Source: Desmonostoc muscorum LEGE 12446
GTDB lineage: Bacteria; Cyanobacteriota; Cyanobacteriia; Cyanobacteriales; Nostocaceae
Reading direction: 5' to 3'
Length of the DNA: 64,000 bases
Assembly: GCF_015207005.2 (NCBI RefSeq)
Contig: NZ_JADEXS020000001.1
Location: 6,533,001 to 6,597,000, forward strand
Positions 1 through 8,213 of this stretch are shown here, one piece after another (positions within the stretch are counted from its first letter, which is position 1; each line of letters opens with the position of its first letter). The position numbers and the translations under genes were made by a program. The notes beneath the pieces were generated by a model. It saw nothing but the letters and a program-made list of their open reading frames with translations. It was not told where the DNA came from and did no database searches.

Positions 1-595
1 GCCAATTTGTCGTATTGCAAAGTCTTTCGCCATACCAAATTCCAAGGAATAAATCTAACTCAGGAATCCAGAAGCGTCCATTGCTATCTGCTTGCTGCAA
101 AGTATATCTTCCATTTTGCAAGCAGCGTACTTCTAAACTTGGTTCGTAGGGGTCGTAGGTTACGTAGGTTGGAACCTTCAGAATTCGTTCGTAAAAATAG
201 AGCTTACCATAAGGTGGAGTTGAGCGAACTGAGAGTTCTCCACCTTCTGTGTCTGAGAGAAATTCCATTACCACAGCAACAGCAGCGCCTTCGAAGTTCT
301 GGGTATAGCTACGGCGAATTACATCAGCGGCTACAGGGTGTACTTGAGGGACATAAAACCAGTCTGGTGCTTTGACGACGATTTTTTTATTGACTGTGGC
401 TACCAGTCCAAAATTAGAGCCAATTAGCATCTGCGGTTGGATGCGTTCTGCGGTTCCCAAAGCATCGGTAAGCGCCGCAGCAAGAGCGGGTTGTTGAATA
501 TTTTCCACTGGATCGTCGGGTAAAATGAAGTCAGCTGGGAGTGCTTCCCAAGTAACAATTGGTTCTTTTTGGGTGGGTTGAATTTGTAGAACCAT
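1..595 (-). CDS. Uma2 family PD-(D/E)XK nuclease-like protein (3' end outside window)
   Basis: Reading the minus strand from ATG at 595 gives about 198 uninterrupted codons to the window edge. The protein begins MVLQIQPTQKEPIVTWEALP. It contains a Uma2-like core: KAPDWFYVPQV near residue 75, VVMEFLSD near 108 with the family's acidic residue, YFYERILKVPTYVTYDP, and the hallmark WIPELDLFLGIWYGER near the end. The family (DUF820) has a restriction-endonuclease fold and is greatly expanded in filamentous cyanobacteria; the role of most members is unknown. The gene runs away from the HEAT fragment at 656, so the two are divergent. Family assignment is good; nuclease activity is only inferred. Confidence 0.8.
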   Translation of the reverse strand, partial: MVLQIQPTQKEPIVTWEALPADFILPDDPVENIQQPALAAALTDALGTAERIQPQMLIGSNFGLVATVNKKIVVKAPDWFYVPQVHPVAADVIRRSYTQNFEGAAVAVVMEFLSDTEGGELSVRSTPPYGKLYFYERILKVPTYVTYDPYEPSLEVRCLQNGRYTLQQADSNGRFWIPELDLFLGIWYGERLCNTTNW

Positions 596-655
596 AAAAT
601 GACTCCTAATATCAATTTCCAAGTTATCAGTTATTAGGACTGTCTAACATACTCT

Positions 656-1021
656 ATGGCGGTTCCCATTCAGATGCGGTACATTGAAGACCCCGACACC
701 CGCTCGATTCTCAAAGACCGCGCCACTGCTGATAATTCTGGGAATGTGCGAGGTGCAGCCATCCAAGCATTAGCCAAACAGTTCAGAAATCAGTCTGAAT
801 TGTTTGAAATTTACTACAACTGCGCTGTCAATGACTCCTTTAAAGGTAAACATGATCTCCCATTTAACCCCAACCCTCGGCGCATTGCACTAGAGATAAT
901 TATCAAGCAATTTCTTCAGCATCCCCAGACTTTACGACCGTTGCGCGACAAAGCAACGAATGACGCAGATGAAGAAGTGCGGAAATTTGCTCAAGAGAAG
1001 TTGGCAGAATTAGAGAAGTAA
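656..1021 (+). pseudogene. HEAT-repeat C-terminal fragment, 5' end replaced by repeat DNA
   Basis: The 121-codon frame reads as the tail of a HEAT-repeat protein: DPDTRSILKDRATADNSG, VRGAAIQALAKQF, then LRPLRDKATNDADEEVRKFA. These are alternating helices with the Arg/Asp pattern of HEAT repeats, like the C-termini of large cyanobacterial NACHT/HEAT proteins. The first codons (MAVPIQMRY) do not belong to it. The DNA at about 653-677 matches the end of the inverted-repeat element at 21115-21221. The gene therefore looks cut by a mobile repeat that supplied a new start codon. It may be translated as a small protein, but I treat it as a remnant. Confidence 0.6.
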
Positions 1022-1052
1022 AAGAGTTTCAAAAGTATGAACAACACAAAAG

Positions 1053-1087
1053 TTCGTAATTCGTAATTCGTAATTCGTAATTCGTAA
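1053..1087. repeat. Heptanucleotide tandem repeat (TTCGTAA x5)
   Basis: Five exact copies of a 7-bp unit lie directly upstream of the HicB-like gene. Such short tandem heptamers are typical of heterocystous cyanobacteria and probably vary in copy number. Confidence 0.9.
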
Positions 1088-1102
1088 TTATGTTTCAGAA
1101 GA

Positions 1103-1309
1103 ATGAAATATACAATCGTTATTCAGTGGTCTGATGAAGATGAGTGTTTTGTTGTCAGTCTTCCGGAATGGGGAGAGTTTTGTCATACTCACGGCGATAC
1201 TTACGAAGAAGCTCTCAAAAATGCTCAAGAAGTTTTAGAAATGCTGATTGAATCATCGTTGGCAGATGGTCAATCTCTACCAGAGCCAAAAATACTAGAC
1301 CTGCCTTGA
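1103..1309 (+). CDS. HicB-like antitoxin family protein, C-terminus altered by a repeat
   Basis: A 68-residue protein with the HicB/UPF0150 fold: MKYTIVIQWSDEDECFVVSLPE, then GDTYEEALKNAQEVLEMLIES and the tail LPEPK. HicB proteins neutralise HicA mRNA interferases, but no hicA lies next to this gene, so it may be solitary. The last residues (LDLP) and the stop fall in DNA that matches the terminus of the inverted repeat at 27426-27493, so the natural C-terminus has probably been replaced. A second HicB-like tail ending LPEPKTPVKRQKVA lies at 1546-1662. Compare the complete hicBA pair at 47180-47571. Confidence 0.72.
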   Translation: MKYTIVIQWSDEDECFVVSLPEWGEFCHTHGDTYEEALKNAQEVLEMLIESSLADGQSLPEPKILDLP

Positions 1310-1386
1310 AAATAGGGAGTAGGGAATAGGGAGTGGGGAGTAGGCAAAAGAAATTTTCATTGCTTCTTGTGAGTGCAACTTATGGA

Positions 1387-1518
1387 GTGTCTTGCATAAA
1401 TAATTTTTTGTCTCACGCAAAGGCAAGGCAGCGCGTTGGGGGGTTCCCCAACTTGAAGCGACTGCCGCGCAAAAGCGCAAAGAAGAAGGCGAAAAAAAGG
1501 ACTTTTGCAAGAGGTCTA
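1387..1518. repeat. MITE-like element with AGACCTCTTGCA-type ends
   Basis: The left end TGTCTTGCATAAATAATT and the right end GGACTTTTGCAAGAGGTCT are inverted relatives. The same ends bound the elements at 8116 and 44577-44702. The interior holds short inverted segments around GGGGGGTTCCCC. No transposase is encoded. Confidence 0.6.
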
Positions 1519-1545
1519 CTCACTACACAACCACTATGATAAACA

Positions 1546-1662
1546 ATTGTCAAAATTTCTCAAGAACTTTTAAATATATTGAATGAATCATTTTCAGCAG
1601 GTAGGCATGGTGGACTGTTACCAGAGCCGAAAACACCAGTAAAACGACAAAAAGTAGCATAA
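1546..1662 (+). pseudogene. HicB C-terminal remnant
   Basis: An in-frame stretch without its own start reads KISQELLNILNESFSAG...LLPEPKTPVKRQKVA and then a TAA stop. It parallels the gene at 1103 (QEVLEMLIESSLADG...LPEPK). It is most likely the 3' part of a duplicated or disrupted hicB. Too short and startless to be functional. Confidence 0.55.
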
Positions 1663-1943
1663 TTACAAAGAAGCGTAGTTTACCGCCGTAGGCATCGCTC
1701 AACATCTACCAAAGTAATCCTAAGTTATAGTTTGTTGATTTAACTAACAATATTATGCATTAATCTGACTTTTCACAGTCAAAAAGTATCACAGACGACA
1801 AAACTTTTCTCAATCATCGCACCCAAGAAAACTTTTCGAGTTATTTAACACTGATAGAATTGATTTAAAGACTTGTGGAATCTGCTTTTCCTGAACAGAC
1901 TGGACTTGCATAAATTACTATCAACAACTTTCGACTCAACATC

Positions 1944-2348
1944 ATGAAGCGCTTTGCCTCTATTTTTCTCGCAGGCTTGATAGCCTCTGCTTCAGCTTTG
2001 GCTATTTCTCCAAAAGCTGATGCGTCCTCTCTTGCTGAATTAGATAGCTATCATCACAACGATGGTGCTAACTATGAACTTCAGAGTCGTCACTATAGAA
2101 ATGGTGATTATGACCGCGATCGCGACTTTCGCAACATTCGTGACGATTATCGCCGCCATGACCGCGATCGCCGCCGCCATGACCGCGATCATCGTCGCCA
2201 TGACCGCGATCATAATCGCCGCTATGACCGCGATAACGATCGCCGTTATGACCGCGACAATGATCGCCGTTATCGCGATCGCGACTTCCGCAACATTCGT
2301 GACAATCGCCGTCGCTATGAACGCGATCGCGATTGGGGTCGTGGTTAA
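1944..2348 (+). CDS. Secreted Arg/Asp/Tyr-rich low-complexity protein
   Basis: A 134-residue protein. Residues 1-27 form a signal peptide (MKRFASIFLAGLIASASALA, cleavage likely after KADA). From about residue 55 the chain is built from short repeats of DRDRDFRNIRD, RRHDRDH and RRYDRDN type, so it is highly charged and probably disordered. At DNA level the repeats are iterations around CCGCGATCGC, so HIP1-like octamers are written into the coding sequence. No enzymatic motif is present. A cell-wall, polyanion or metal-binding role is possible but not shown. A second open frame over the same repeats (2062-2370) is a shadow. Confidence 0.72.
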   Translation: MKRFASIFLAGLIASASALAISPKADASSLAELDSYHHNDGANYELQSRHYRNGDYDRDRDFRNIRDDYRRHDRDRRRHDRDHRRHDRDHNRRYDRDNDRRYDRDNDRRYRDRDFRNIRDNRRRYERDRDWGRG

Positions 2349-2381
2349 TCCCTCCGCGTTGATTTATTAAATGAATCGGCT

Positions 2382-2409
2382 GTAGGGGCGTACATCTGTA
2401 CGCCCCTAC
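2382..2409. terminator. GC-rich hairpin after the Arg/Asp-rich gene
   Basis: A 13-bp perfect stem (GTAGGGGCGTACA / TGTACGCCCCTAC) with a 2-nt loop lies 34 bp after the stop. A near-identical palindrome occurs at 42816-42843. It is a dispersed repeat that may end transcription; no clear T-run follows. Confidence 0.45.
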
Positions 2410-2441
2410 TCCGTTAATCGACCTGAGAAAACTGGTCTTTC

Positions 2442-2461
2442 AGACGCGATGAATCGCGTCT
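2442..2461. repeat. Palindrome AGACGCGAT-GA-ATCGCGTCT
   Basis: A 9-bp perfect stem located between convergent genes. The same palindrome, with a different centre, is seen near 56050-56070. Dispersed repeat or part of a bidirectional terminator. Confidence 0.5.
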
Positions 2462-2506
2462 CTACATGAATACTTTATTCACCTCTAATCAGCAACCCGA
2501 AAAAAA

Positions 2507-4759
2507 TCAACTAATTTTCACGCTTTCCTCTACCAAACTGGGAACTTTGACTTCTTGTTCAACTCCTAAGTCAAAGTCATACCACTCGTTACGCCATTGC
2601 AAACGAAACTTCAAGCGCGTCCAATGAGGTGGGAGATTCGGACAAGCCACTGGGCCAAATTGAGTCATGCGGATACCACCAAAGCCAAAGACTACTGCTT
2701 GCCAAACTCCTCCAGCACTGGCGGCGTGAATTCCTTCACTGGCGTTGAGCCGGACATCTTCCAAGTCTACCAAGGCCGATCGCATAAAATGTGTATAAGC
2801 TTCGGTTGGTTGATTCAGGTCGCAAGCTAAGATGGCGTGAATGGCTGGGCCAAGTGATGAACCGTGGGTGTGGTCGGTGCGTTGGCTGTAATAGTCCCAG
2901 TTAGTAGCGAGGGTGTTATAGTCATAACGCTCCCGCAGTAAATACAAAAGCATCAACACATCTGGCTGCTTGAGAATCTGTTTTTGGCTTGTGGCTTCAA
3001 TTCCCAACAGACCTTGCAGGGATTTGCTACGCGGTTCGTAATCAGCAAGATTAACGTCTTCTAGCTGGAAAAACCCTTCATATTGCTCAATTAAACCTGT
3101 TTTTGCATCTTCATTCACAAATAAATGCTCTGGGATTTCTGCCCAACGGTGCAAACGTTCTGTAGTTAAGTTGAGTTTTTGCACCAATTGTGCTGAGGTT
3201 TCGGGGTAGGCTTGCTTGAGCCAGTCCCACAGTGCCAAAGCTGACTGTAAGTGCCACTGTACCATGACATTGGTGAAGGCGTTATTATCGACGCGATCGT
3301 GATTTTCATCAGGGCCAATCACATCCAGAATGTCATAACTGTGGCGCTGTTGGTTCCACTGCACGCGACTTTCCCAGAAAACCGCAGTATCTAGGATGAT
3401 TTCGGCGCCGTAATCCCGCATCCACTCATCATCGTTGGTGGTGTGCCAGTAGTGCAAGACTGCATAAGCGATATCTGCGGTAATATGCACTTCAATGTCA
3501 CCGCACCAAATACGGATTAATTCACCGTTGGGAGCTGGCACCCAGCGCGGGGTGACTTCATCGCCAGTACTAGCACTTTCCCAAGCAAACATCGCTCCTT
3601 GATAACCTGCTTCCTGGGCTTTGCGCCTAGCTCCTGGTAAAGTGTGATAGCGGTAGGTGAGCAAGTTCCGGGCTAGGACTGGCTGAGTGTAGGTGAGGAA
3701 GGGAAGAATGAAAATTTCCGTATCCCAAAAGATGTGTCCGCTATAGGCAAAACCGGAGAGGGTTTTGGGAGGGATGCTGACTCGGTTATCGTGACGTGGT
3801 GTGACGGCTAGTAATTGGAAGAGATTATAACGGACACTTAATTGAGCTTGGCGATCGCCTTCAATAATAATGTCACTATCTTGCCACACTTGCTCCCATG
3901 CAGCAATGTGAGCTGCTAATAAAGTAGCATACCTGGGTTCGTTACCTAGCCTTTCTATGGCTGTGGCGATGGGAACTTCTGTCTCCCGTGACGTAAACAC
4001 AGTGACAATCTTTTCCACAGTCACCGTTTTTCCTGGGTAAAACTCAAAGGTGGTTGCCAAAGTGGGAGAACTGGAAGCATTTTCGACGCCCACAGGTATA
4101 GTGTCGTCATCTTCTATCACTAACTTAGCCGCCATCCCCAGTTGAATAGCTGAGTGCAGAGTTTGACTATTTAGCCAGATAATTTGATCTACACCACCTT
4201 GGTTTATCGTTCGCCAATGTCTAACGCCTTGGGTATGTGGTTCGGCATCAAACCCAGCTTCAACGGTAATCTCACCCTCAAAGTCCACCGATGTGATTTG
4301 TGTGCGAATCGCTAAAACATGTTGATCTGCTAAACTAACGAAGCGCTGAAAGTGAAAATCTAAAGTATGACCAGCAGGACTACGCCAGCGCACATCACGG
4401 CTAACTAAACCCAAACGCAAATCAAGCCGACGCTCGTAGTTGAGAATTTCACCACTGTCCATGCTAAAGCTTTCACCAGCTACTTTCACCACCAATGGCA
4501 GCCAGTTAGGACAGTTCACAAGTTCAGTATGAGCAATTCTCACGTCATCATAAACACCATGAATAAGTGTCGCCGGCAAATCCTGGGAATACCCTTCCTC
4601 GAAAGAACCTCGCACTCCTAAATAGCCGTTACCAAGGGTGAAGACAGTTTCTTTGTGATGCAACTGTGTCGGATCAAACTCCGTTTCAATCACGTTCCAG
4701 TCAGTAGTGTCAATCAGTTGCTGATTTTGTTGAGAATTGTGAGTGGATACGTTGAGCAT
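2507..4759 (-). CDS. Glycoside hydrolase family 65 protein (disaccharide phosphorylase type)
   Basis: A 750-residue protein of normal GH65 length. It has the N-terminal beta-sandwich start (FTLGNGYLGVRGSFEEGY near residue 40), a helical linker and an (alpha/alpha)6 barrel. The catalytic-acid region is GPDENHDRVDNNAFTN near residue 480, where family members have GPDE(Y/F)H. The phosphate-binding type loop is HGSSLGPAIHA near 633, which favours inverting phosphorolysis of an alpha-glucoside (trehalose, maltose or kojibiose) over hydrolysis. The substrate cannot be told by eye. The frame extends to a GTG at 4810, but the ATG at 4759 places the start just before the conserved region. No beta-phosphoglucomutase gene is adjacent, unlike many GH65 loci. 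Confidence 0.85.
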   Translation of the reverse strand: MLNVSTHNSQQNQQLIDTTDWNVIETEFDPTQLHHKETVFTLGNGYLGVRGSFEEGYSQDLPATLIHGVYDDVRIAHTELVNCPNWLPLVVKVAGESFSMDSGEILNYERRLDLRLGLVSRDVRWRSPAGHTLDFHFQRFVSLADQHVLAIRTQITSVDFEGEITVEAGFDAEPHTQGVRHWRTINQGGVDQIIWLNSQTLHSAIQLGMAAKLVIEDDDTIPVGVENASSSPTLATTFEFYPGKTVTVEKIVTVFTSRETEVPIATAIERLGNEPRYATLLAAHIAAWEQVWQDSDIIIEGDRQAQLSVRYNLFQLLAVTPRHDNRVSIPPKTLSGFAYSGHIFWDTEIFILPFLTYTQPVLARNLLTYRYHTLPGARRKAQEAGYQGAMFAWESASTGDEVTPRWVPAPNGELIRIWCGDIEVHITADIAYAVLHYWHTTNDDEWMRDYGAEIILDTAVFWESRVQWNQQRHSYDILDVIGPDENHDRVDNNAFTNVMVQWHLQSALALWDWLKQAYPETSAQLVQKLNLTTERLHRWAEIPEHLFVNEDAKTGLIEQYEGFFQLEDVNLADYEPRSKSLQGLLGIEATSQKQILKQPDVLMLLYLLRERYDYNTLATNWDYYSQRTDHTHGSSLGPAIHAILACDLNQPTEAYTHFMRSALVDLEDVRLNASEGIHAASAGGVWQAVVFGFGGIRMTQFGPVACPNLPPHWTRLKFRLQWRNEWYDFDLGVEQEVKVPSLVEESVKIS

Positions 4760-4810
4760 GAGTAATAAAACCTTAGTCTTGGGACTGGCTGTGGACGGGA
4801 TGAAATACAC

Positions 4811-5287
4811 TTAAGAGCAATATCAAATGATTCACTCTTTGCCTCTAGCGTCTACACTTGAATATAAGCTAAACACAAAAAATACAGATTCCTAACAACA
4901 CTAACGTTTCACATTTCATCTGTCTACAGTTAGATTTCCTTGATAATCCAAGTTAAAACTGATAAATCTCAACCAGATACAAATTAATAGAGTTTTTCTT
5001 GAATTTCTTTCATACGGCAGAATAAAGCTGTCAGTCGTCAGACTTGGGAAGTTAAAAGGGCGGTGAGAAACCGCGTCTAGTTGATGACTTTTTGTTCTTT
5101 TATCAGAAGTGGTATATTGGCACTTGAACCCGCCGAGTATAAACTATGGATTGCCCAAAAGAAGCACCAGGTAGGCAGATGATCCAAAATCCTGAATAAA
5201 GTGGGCTAAAAAGCAGAATCCGCTCTGGGTGAGACTAAAGAAGCTGCTGAAGTAGCAAATCGTGCCAAAAGCACCTTTTTAGCAAAC
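4811..5287. other. Intergenic region with a decayed kinase leader
   Basis: No intact gene is seen. From about 5210 the frame of the downstream kinase is open and reads ALGETKEAAEVANRAKSTFL, the usual coiled linker before a HisKA domain. A TAA at about 5203-5207 closes it upstream, so the sensory part of the kinase is missing or broken. Confidence 0.5.
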
Positions 5288-5962
5288 ATGAGTCAAAAAC
5301 TCAAGACTCCTCTAAATTCTATGCTGGCGATCGCCAAAACATTGCAAAATGAAGTATGCGACCTTTTGAGCGAACAACAGCGCCAGTCTCTAAATCATCT
5401 AGAAGATAGCGCTCGGAATCTCTGGGAATTAATCAACGACATCCTCGACCTAGCTGATATTGAATCTAACAAAATGGAACTGCAAGTAGCTTCGACTTCA
5501 ATTCAAGAATTATGTGACTCTAGTCTCAGTTTTGTCAAACATCTGGCATTAGAAAAAAATATCCAGTTAAGTGTACAAGTACCGGAAGAACTCACACCCT
5601 TCCAAGTCGATGAAGAACGCATTCGACAGGCCTTCATTAACCTGTTAAGCAACGCTATCAAATATACTCCAGAGGGAGGCAAAGTTTGGATTGAAATTCA
5701 ACCAAATTCCACAAACCAACATATCTTTTTCAGCATCGTAGATACTGGCATTGGTATTCCCTCCGATGACCTATTCAAATTATTTCAACCTTTAGTCCCA
5801 GATGACAGTTCATACACCCGCCGTTCTGCAAACACAGGTTTAGGATTACTAATGGTGCAAAGAATTGTAGAGTTGCACGGTGGTAGTGTCCATGCTGAAA
5901 GTCAATTAGGCAAAGGCAGTAGATTTACAGTCAAGCTTCCTTGGAGAAAGAGAGCGGAATAG
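5288..5962 (+). pseudogene. Truncated histidine kinase lacking the phospho-acceptor His
   Basis: A 224-residue HisKA plus HATPase_c fragment. The HisKA motif, normally FLANMSHELRTPLN, reads FLANMSQKLKTPLN: the H-box His is Gln and the next Glu is Lys. The ATP-binding domain looks sound: N-box INLLSNAIKYTPEGG near residue 120, G1 DTGIGIP, G2 GLGLLMV. No sensor domain precedes it; the start Met lies inside the H-box, and a linker-like reading frame upstream ends at a stop. It is most likely a decaying kinase. A stable pseudokinase or phosphatase-only protein is the alternative. No response regulator is adjacent. Confidence 0.65.
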
Positions 5963-6586
5963 GAAGTAGTAATGAGACAGACAAGGGAATGTGGGGACGC
6001 AGGGAAAGATTTCGGAACTAAAAAATAGGCTTTTTCAGATTGATGTGAAAAATCCAGGACTTACCCACAGCTAACGGAAAATCGTAGACGCAAAACGGTG
6101 AGGGGGTCGCAGTCTTCTCTACGAAACGCTCCCCGTTGGCAAAAGCCTCTCGTAGAGAAGGCGGTTCCCGTCGTTAGCGTAGCGTTAGCGAGTCTTCGAG
6201 GGTTTTGTGTTAGCGACGTTCGCGTAGCGTCTTTGTTAGGAAAACGAGCGTCACCCCCGAACCCGTTGGCGTAGCCTCTCGTAGAGAAGGGCTTCCCCCA
6301 GAATACCGCAGAGGAATAAGAGTTTCAGAGAGTTGTTGCATCAGTCCTCAAATCTATCCTTATGAGGCCGTGGGGAGCAGAGGAGAATTTGCTATAAGTC
6401 TTTCCCTAGACCTCCGTAGCTCTTAGTATATCGATTTGCAATTCAATAGACCACAGTAGGTTAGGACAGCTCTGGTAACCTACCGTAATTTAATTTTTAA
6501 ACGGTGTATTCCATTTAATTCAAAACCGCTGTAATAAGTGATTACCCTTATTTTATCTGACCTAAGAGGCTTGAGAGCCAAGATGC
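5963..6586. other. Intergenic region filled with dispersed repeats
   Basis: About 620 bp without a credible gene. Around 6105-6300 are several copies of the GCGTAGCCTCTCGTAGAGAAG family of cyanobacterial repeats in both orientations. Near 6533 is AATAAGTGATTACCC, a partial relative of the tandem repeat at 6587. Confidence 0.6.
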
Positions 6587-6644
6587 ACAGAGATTTTAAT
6601 AAGTGATTATCCGGAACAGAGATTTTAATAAGTGATTATCCGGA
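6587..6644. repeat. 29-bp direct repeat, two copies, upstream of histidine decarboxylase
   Basis: Two perfect head-to-tail copies beginning ACAGAGATTTTAATAAGTG and ending ATTATCCGGA. A partial third copy lies at about 6533. They sit about 270 bp before hdc in an AT-rich leader and could be regulator sites or a slipped duplication. Confidence 0.75.
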
Positions 6645-6915
6645 GTTAATATCAATTACGTTTAGATACTTACAGTATTTTTCCATATTCACGTATTATC
6701 AATATTCTGCTAAGTTATATATTCAGATATTTTCGAGCAATCGAAATTTACACTTAGTGAATTCGATTTTGATTATTTTTTGCGTATTTGCACTGAAATT
6801 ATTACCCAGAAAAACCCAATTTATTATCAATATAAAAAAATCATAAAGAAAATGGGTTGATATGTAAAAGTTAGACTAAAACTTCCCTTGAATCACAATT
6901 AAATAAATACAGATT

Positions 6916-8064
6916 ATGTCAGATAGAGTTAATAAAGAGTTGGGGAATTTTTTACAGCAGATAGAACAGCGATCGCACTTTCATGCAGGTTATCCATACA
7001 ATTTAACTTGTGATTACAGTGAGATTATAAAATCTTTCAATTTCATGTTAAATAATGCTGGAGATCCATATGTTGAACCAGATTTTGGTCTGCATTCTCG
7101 TCAATTTGAACAAGAAGTATTGTCTTTTTTTGCCCAACTTTATAAGATTCCAGAAAATAAATTTTGGGGTTATGTTACTGCTGGGGGAACTGAAGGTAAT
7201 TTATATGGAATGTTTTTAGCAAGAGAAATTTATCCAAATGGGATTCTTTACTCATCACAAGACTCTCATTACTCAATTCCCAAAGCCGCTAGACTATTTC
7301 GGATCAAACATCAAGTTGTGGATTCGCAAATTAATGGGGAAATAAGTTATGACCATTTTGAGCAACTAATTAGCCAAAATCGTGATTATCCGGCGATAAT
7401 AAATTTAAATATTGGCACTACTGTTAAAGGTGCGATCGATAACTTAGACAAAGTTTTAGAAATTTTAGATCGTCATCAAATCAAAAATTACTACATTCAT
7501 TGTGATGCTGCACTTTCAGGATTAATATTACCCTTTTTAGATGGCGCTCCTCAAGTGAATTTTCAAAAACCTATAGATAGTGTAGCTATTTCTGCTAAAT
7601 TCATGGGTTCTCCATTGCCTTGTGGTGTAGTTTTAACTAAGAAAAAGTGGGTAGAAAGAGTGGAAACAATGATTGAATATATTGGTTCCAAAGATACAAC
7701 TATTCTCGGTTCTAGAAACGGTCATACTCCTCTGATTCTCTGGTATGCACTGCAAAGTAGAGGTTACAATGGGTTAGCCAGAGAAGCAAAGACCTGTATT
7801 CGGAATGCCCAATATCTTTTTCAACAACTTCAACTCAGAGAATATCCATGTATGCTCAATAATTTCTCTACTACTGTAGTGTTTAAAAAACCTTCTCAAC
7901 GGTTAGTTAAAAAGTGGCAGTTAGCAAGTTTTGAGAATTGGGTACACATTGTAGTCATGCAGAATATTGATAAAGAGAAAATCGATACTTTTATTGATGA
8001 ACTTGTTTTAGAACAGAGGCTATTTGAGCAAGTAAAGGATTTACAGCTACAGGCAGTAAGCTAA
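6916..8064 (+). CDS. hdc: PLP-dependent histidine decarboxylase
   Basis: A 382-residue group II-type decarboxylase that would convert L-histidine to histamine and CO2 in the cytosol. Family features in order: FHAGYPYN near residue 22, TAGGTEGNLYGMFLARE near 93 (PLP phosphate site), SSQDSHYSIPKAARL with the ring-stacking His, IGTTVKGAIDN, HCDAALSG with the PLP-binding Asp, and the Schiff-base Lys at about residue 228 in AISAKFMGSPLPCGVVL. The usual sequence before that Lys is SGHK; here one residue is missing and the Gly-His is replaced by Ala, which may affect activity. It is convergent with a permease/c-di-GMP fusion. Serine decarboxylase of the same fold is a weaker alternative. Confidence 0.85.
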   Translation: MSDRVNKELGNFLQQIEQRSHFHAGYPYNLTCDYSEIIKSFNFMLNNAGDPYVEPDFGLHSRQFEQEVLSFFAQLYKIPENKFWGYVTAGGTEGNLYGMFLAREIYPNGILYSSQDSHYSIPKAARLFRIKHQVVDSQINGEISYDHFEQLISQNRDYPAIINLNIGTTVKGAIDNLDKVLEILDRHQIKNYYIHCDAALSGLILPFLDGAPQVNFQKPIDSVAISAKFMGSPLPCGVVLTKKKWVERVETMIEYIGSKDTTILGSRNGHTPLILWYALQSRGYNGLAREAKTCIRNAQYLFQQLQLREYPCMLNNFSTTVVFKKPSQRLVKKWQLASFENWVHIVVMQNIDKEKIDTFIDELVLEQRLFEQVKDLQLQAVS

Positions 8065-8115
8065 ATTATCGGGCATGGGGCATTGGGCATGGAGTATTGG
8101 TTATTAGTTAAAGAT

Positions 8116-8213
8116 TAGACCTCTTGCAAAAGTCCCCTAACACCCCACCCCCAGCCCCTCCCCGCTCGCGGGGAGGGAAGACTTTGACGTAAGTCAAAGG
8201 CGGGGTGGGGTTC
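8116..8213. repeat. MITE copy abutting the GGDEF-EAL gene end
   Basis: It starts TAGACCTCTTGCAAAAGTCCC and carries the hairpin CCCCTCCCCGCTCGCGGGGAGG and then GTCAAAGGCGGGGTGGGGTTCTT. It is the inverted equivalent of 44577-44702. The second end is degenerate and appears to run into the last codons of the minus-strand gene. Confidence 0.65.

Noticed and set aside
7..375. 122-codon plus-strand frame
   Set aside because: It lies opposite the Uma2 frame, which has recognisable motifs; the plus-strand product is Arg-rich shadow sequence.
2062..2370. 102-codon frame of MTAI/IAA repeats
   Set aside because: Frame-shifted reading of the same repeats as the secreted Arg/Asp-rich protein, which has a proper signal peptide and start.
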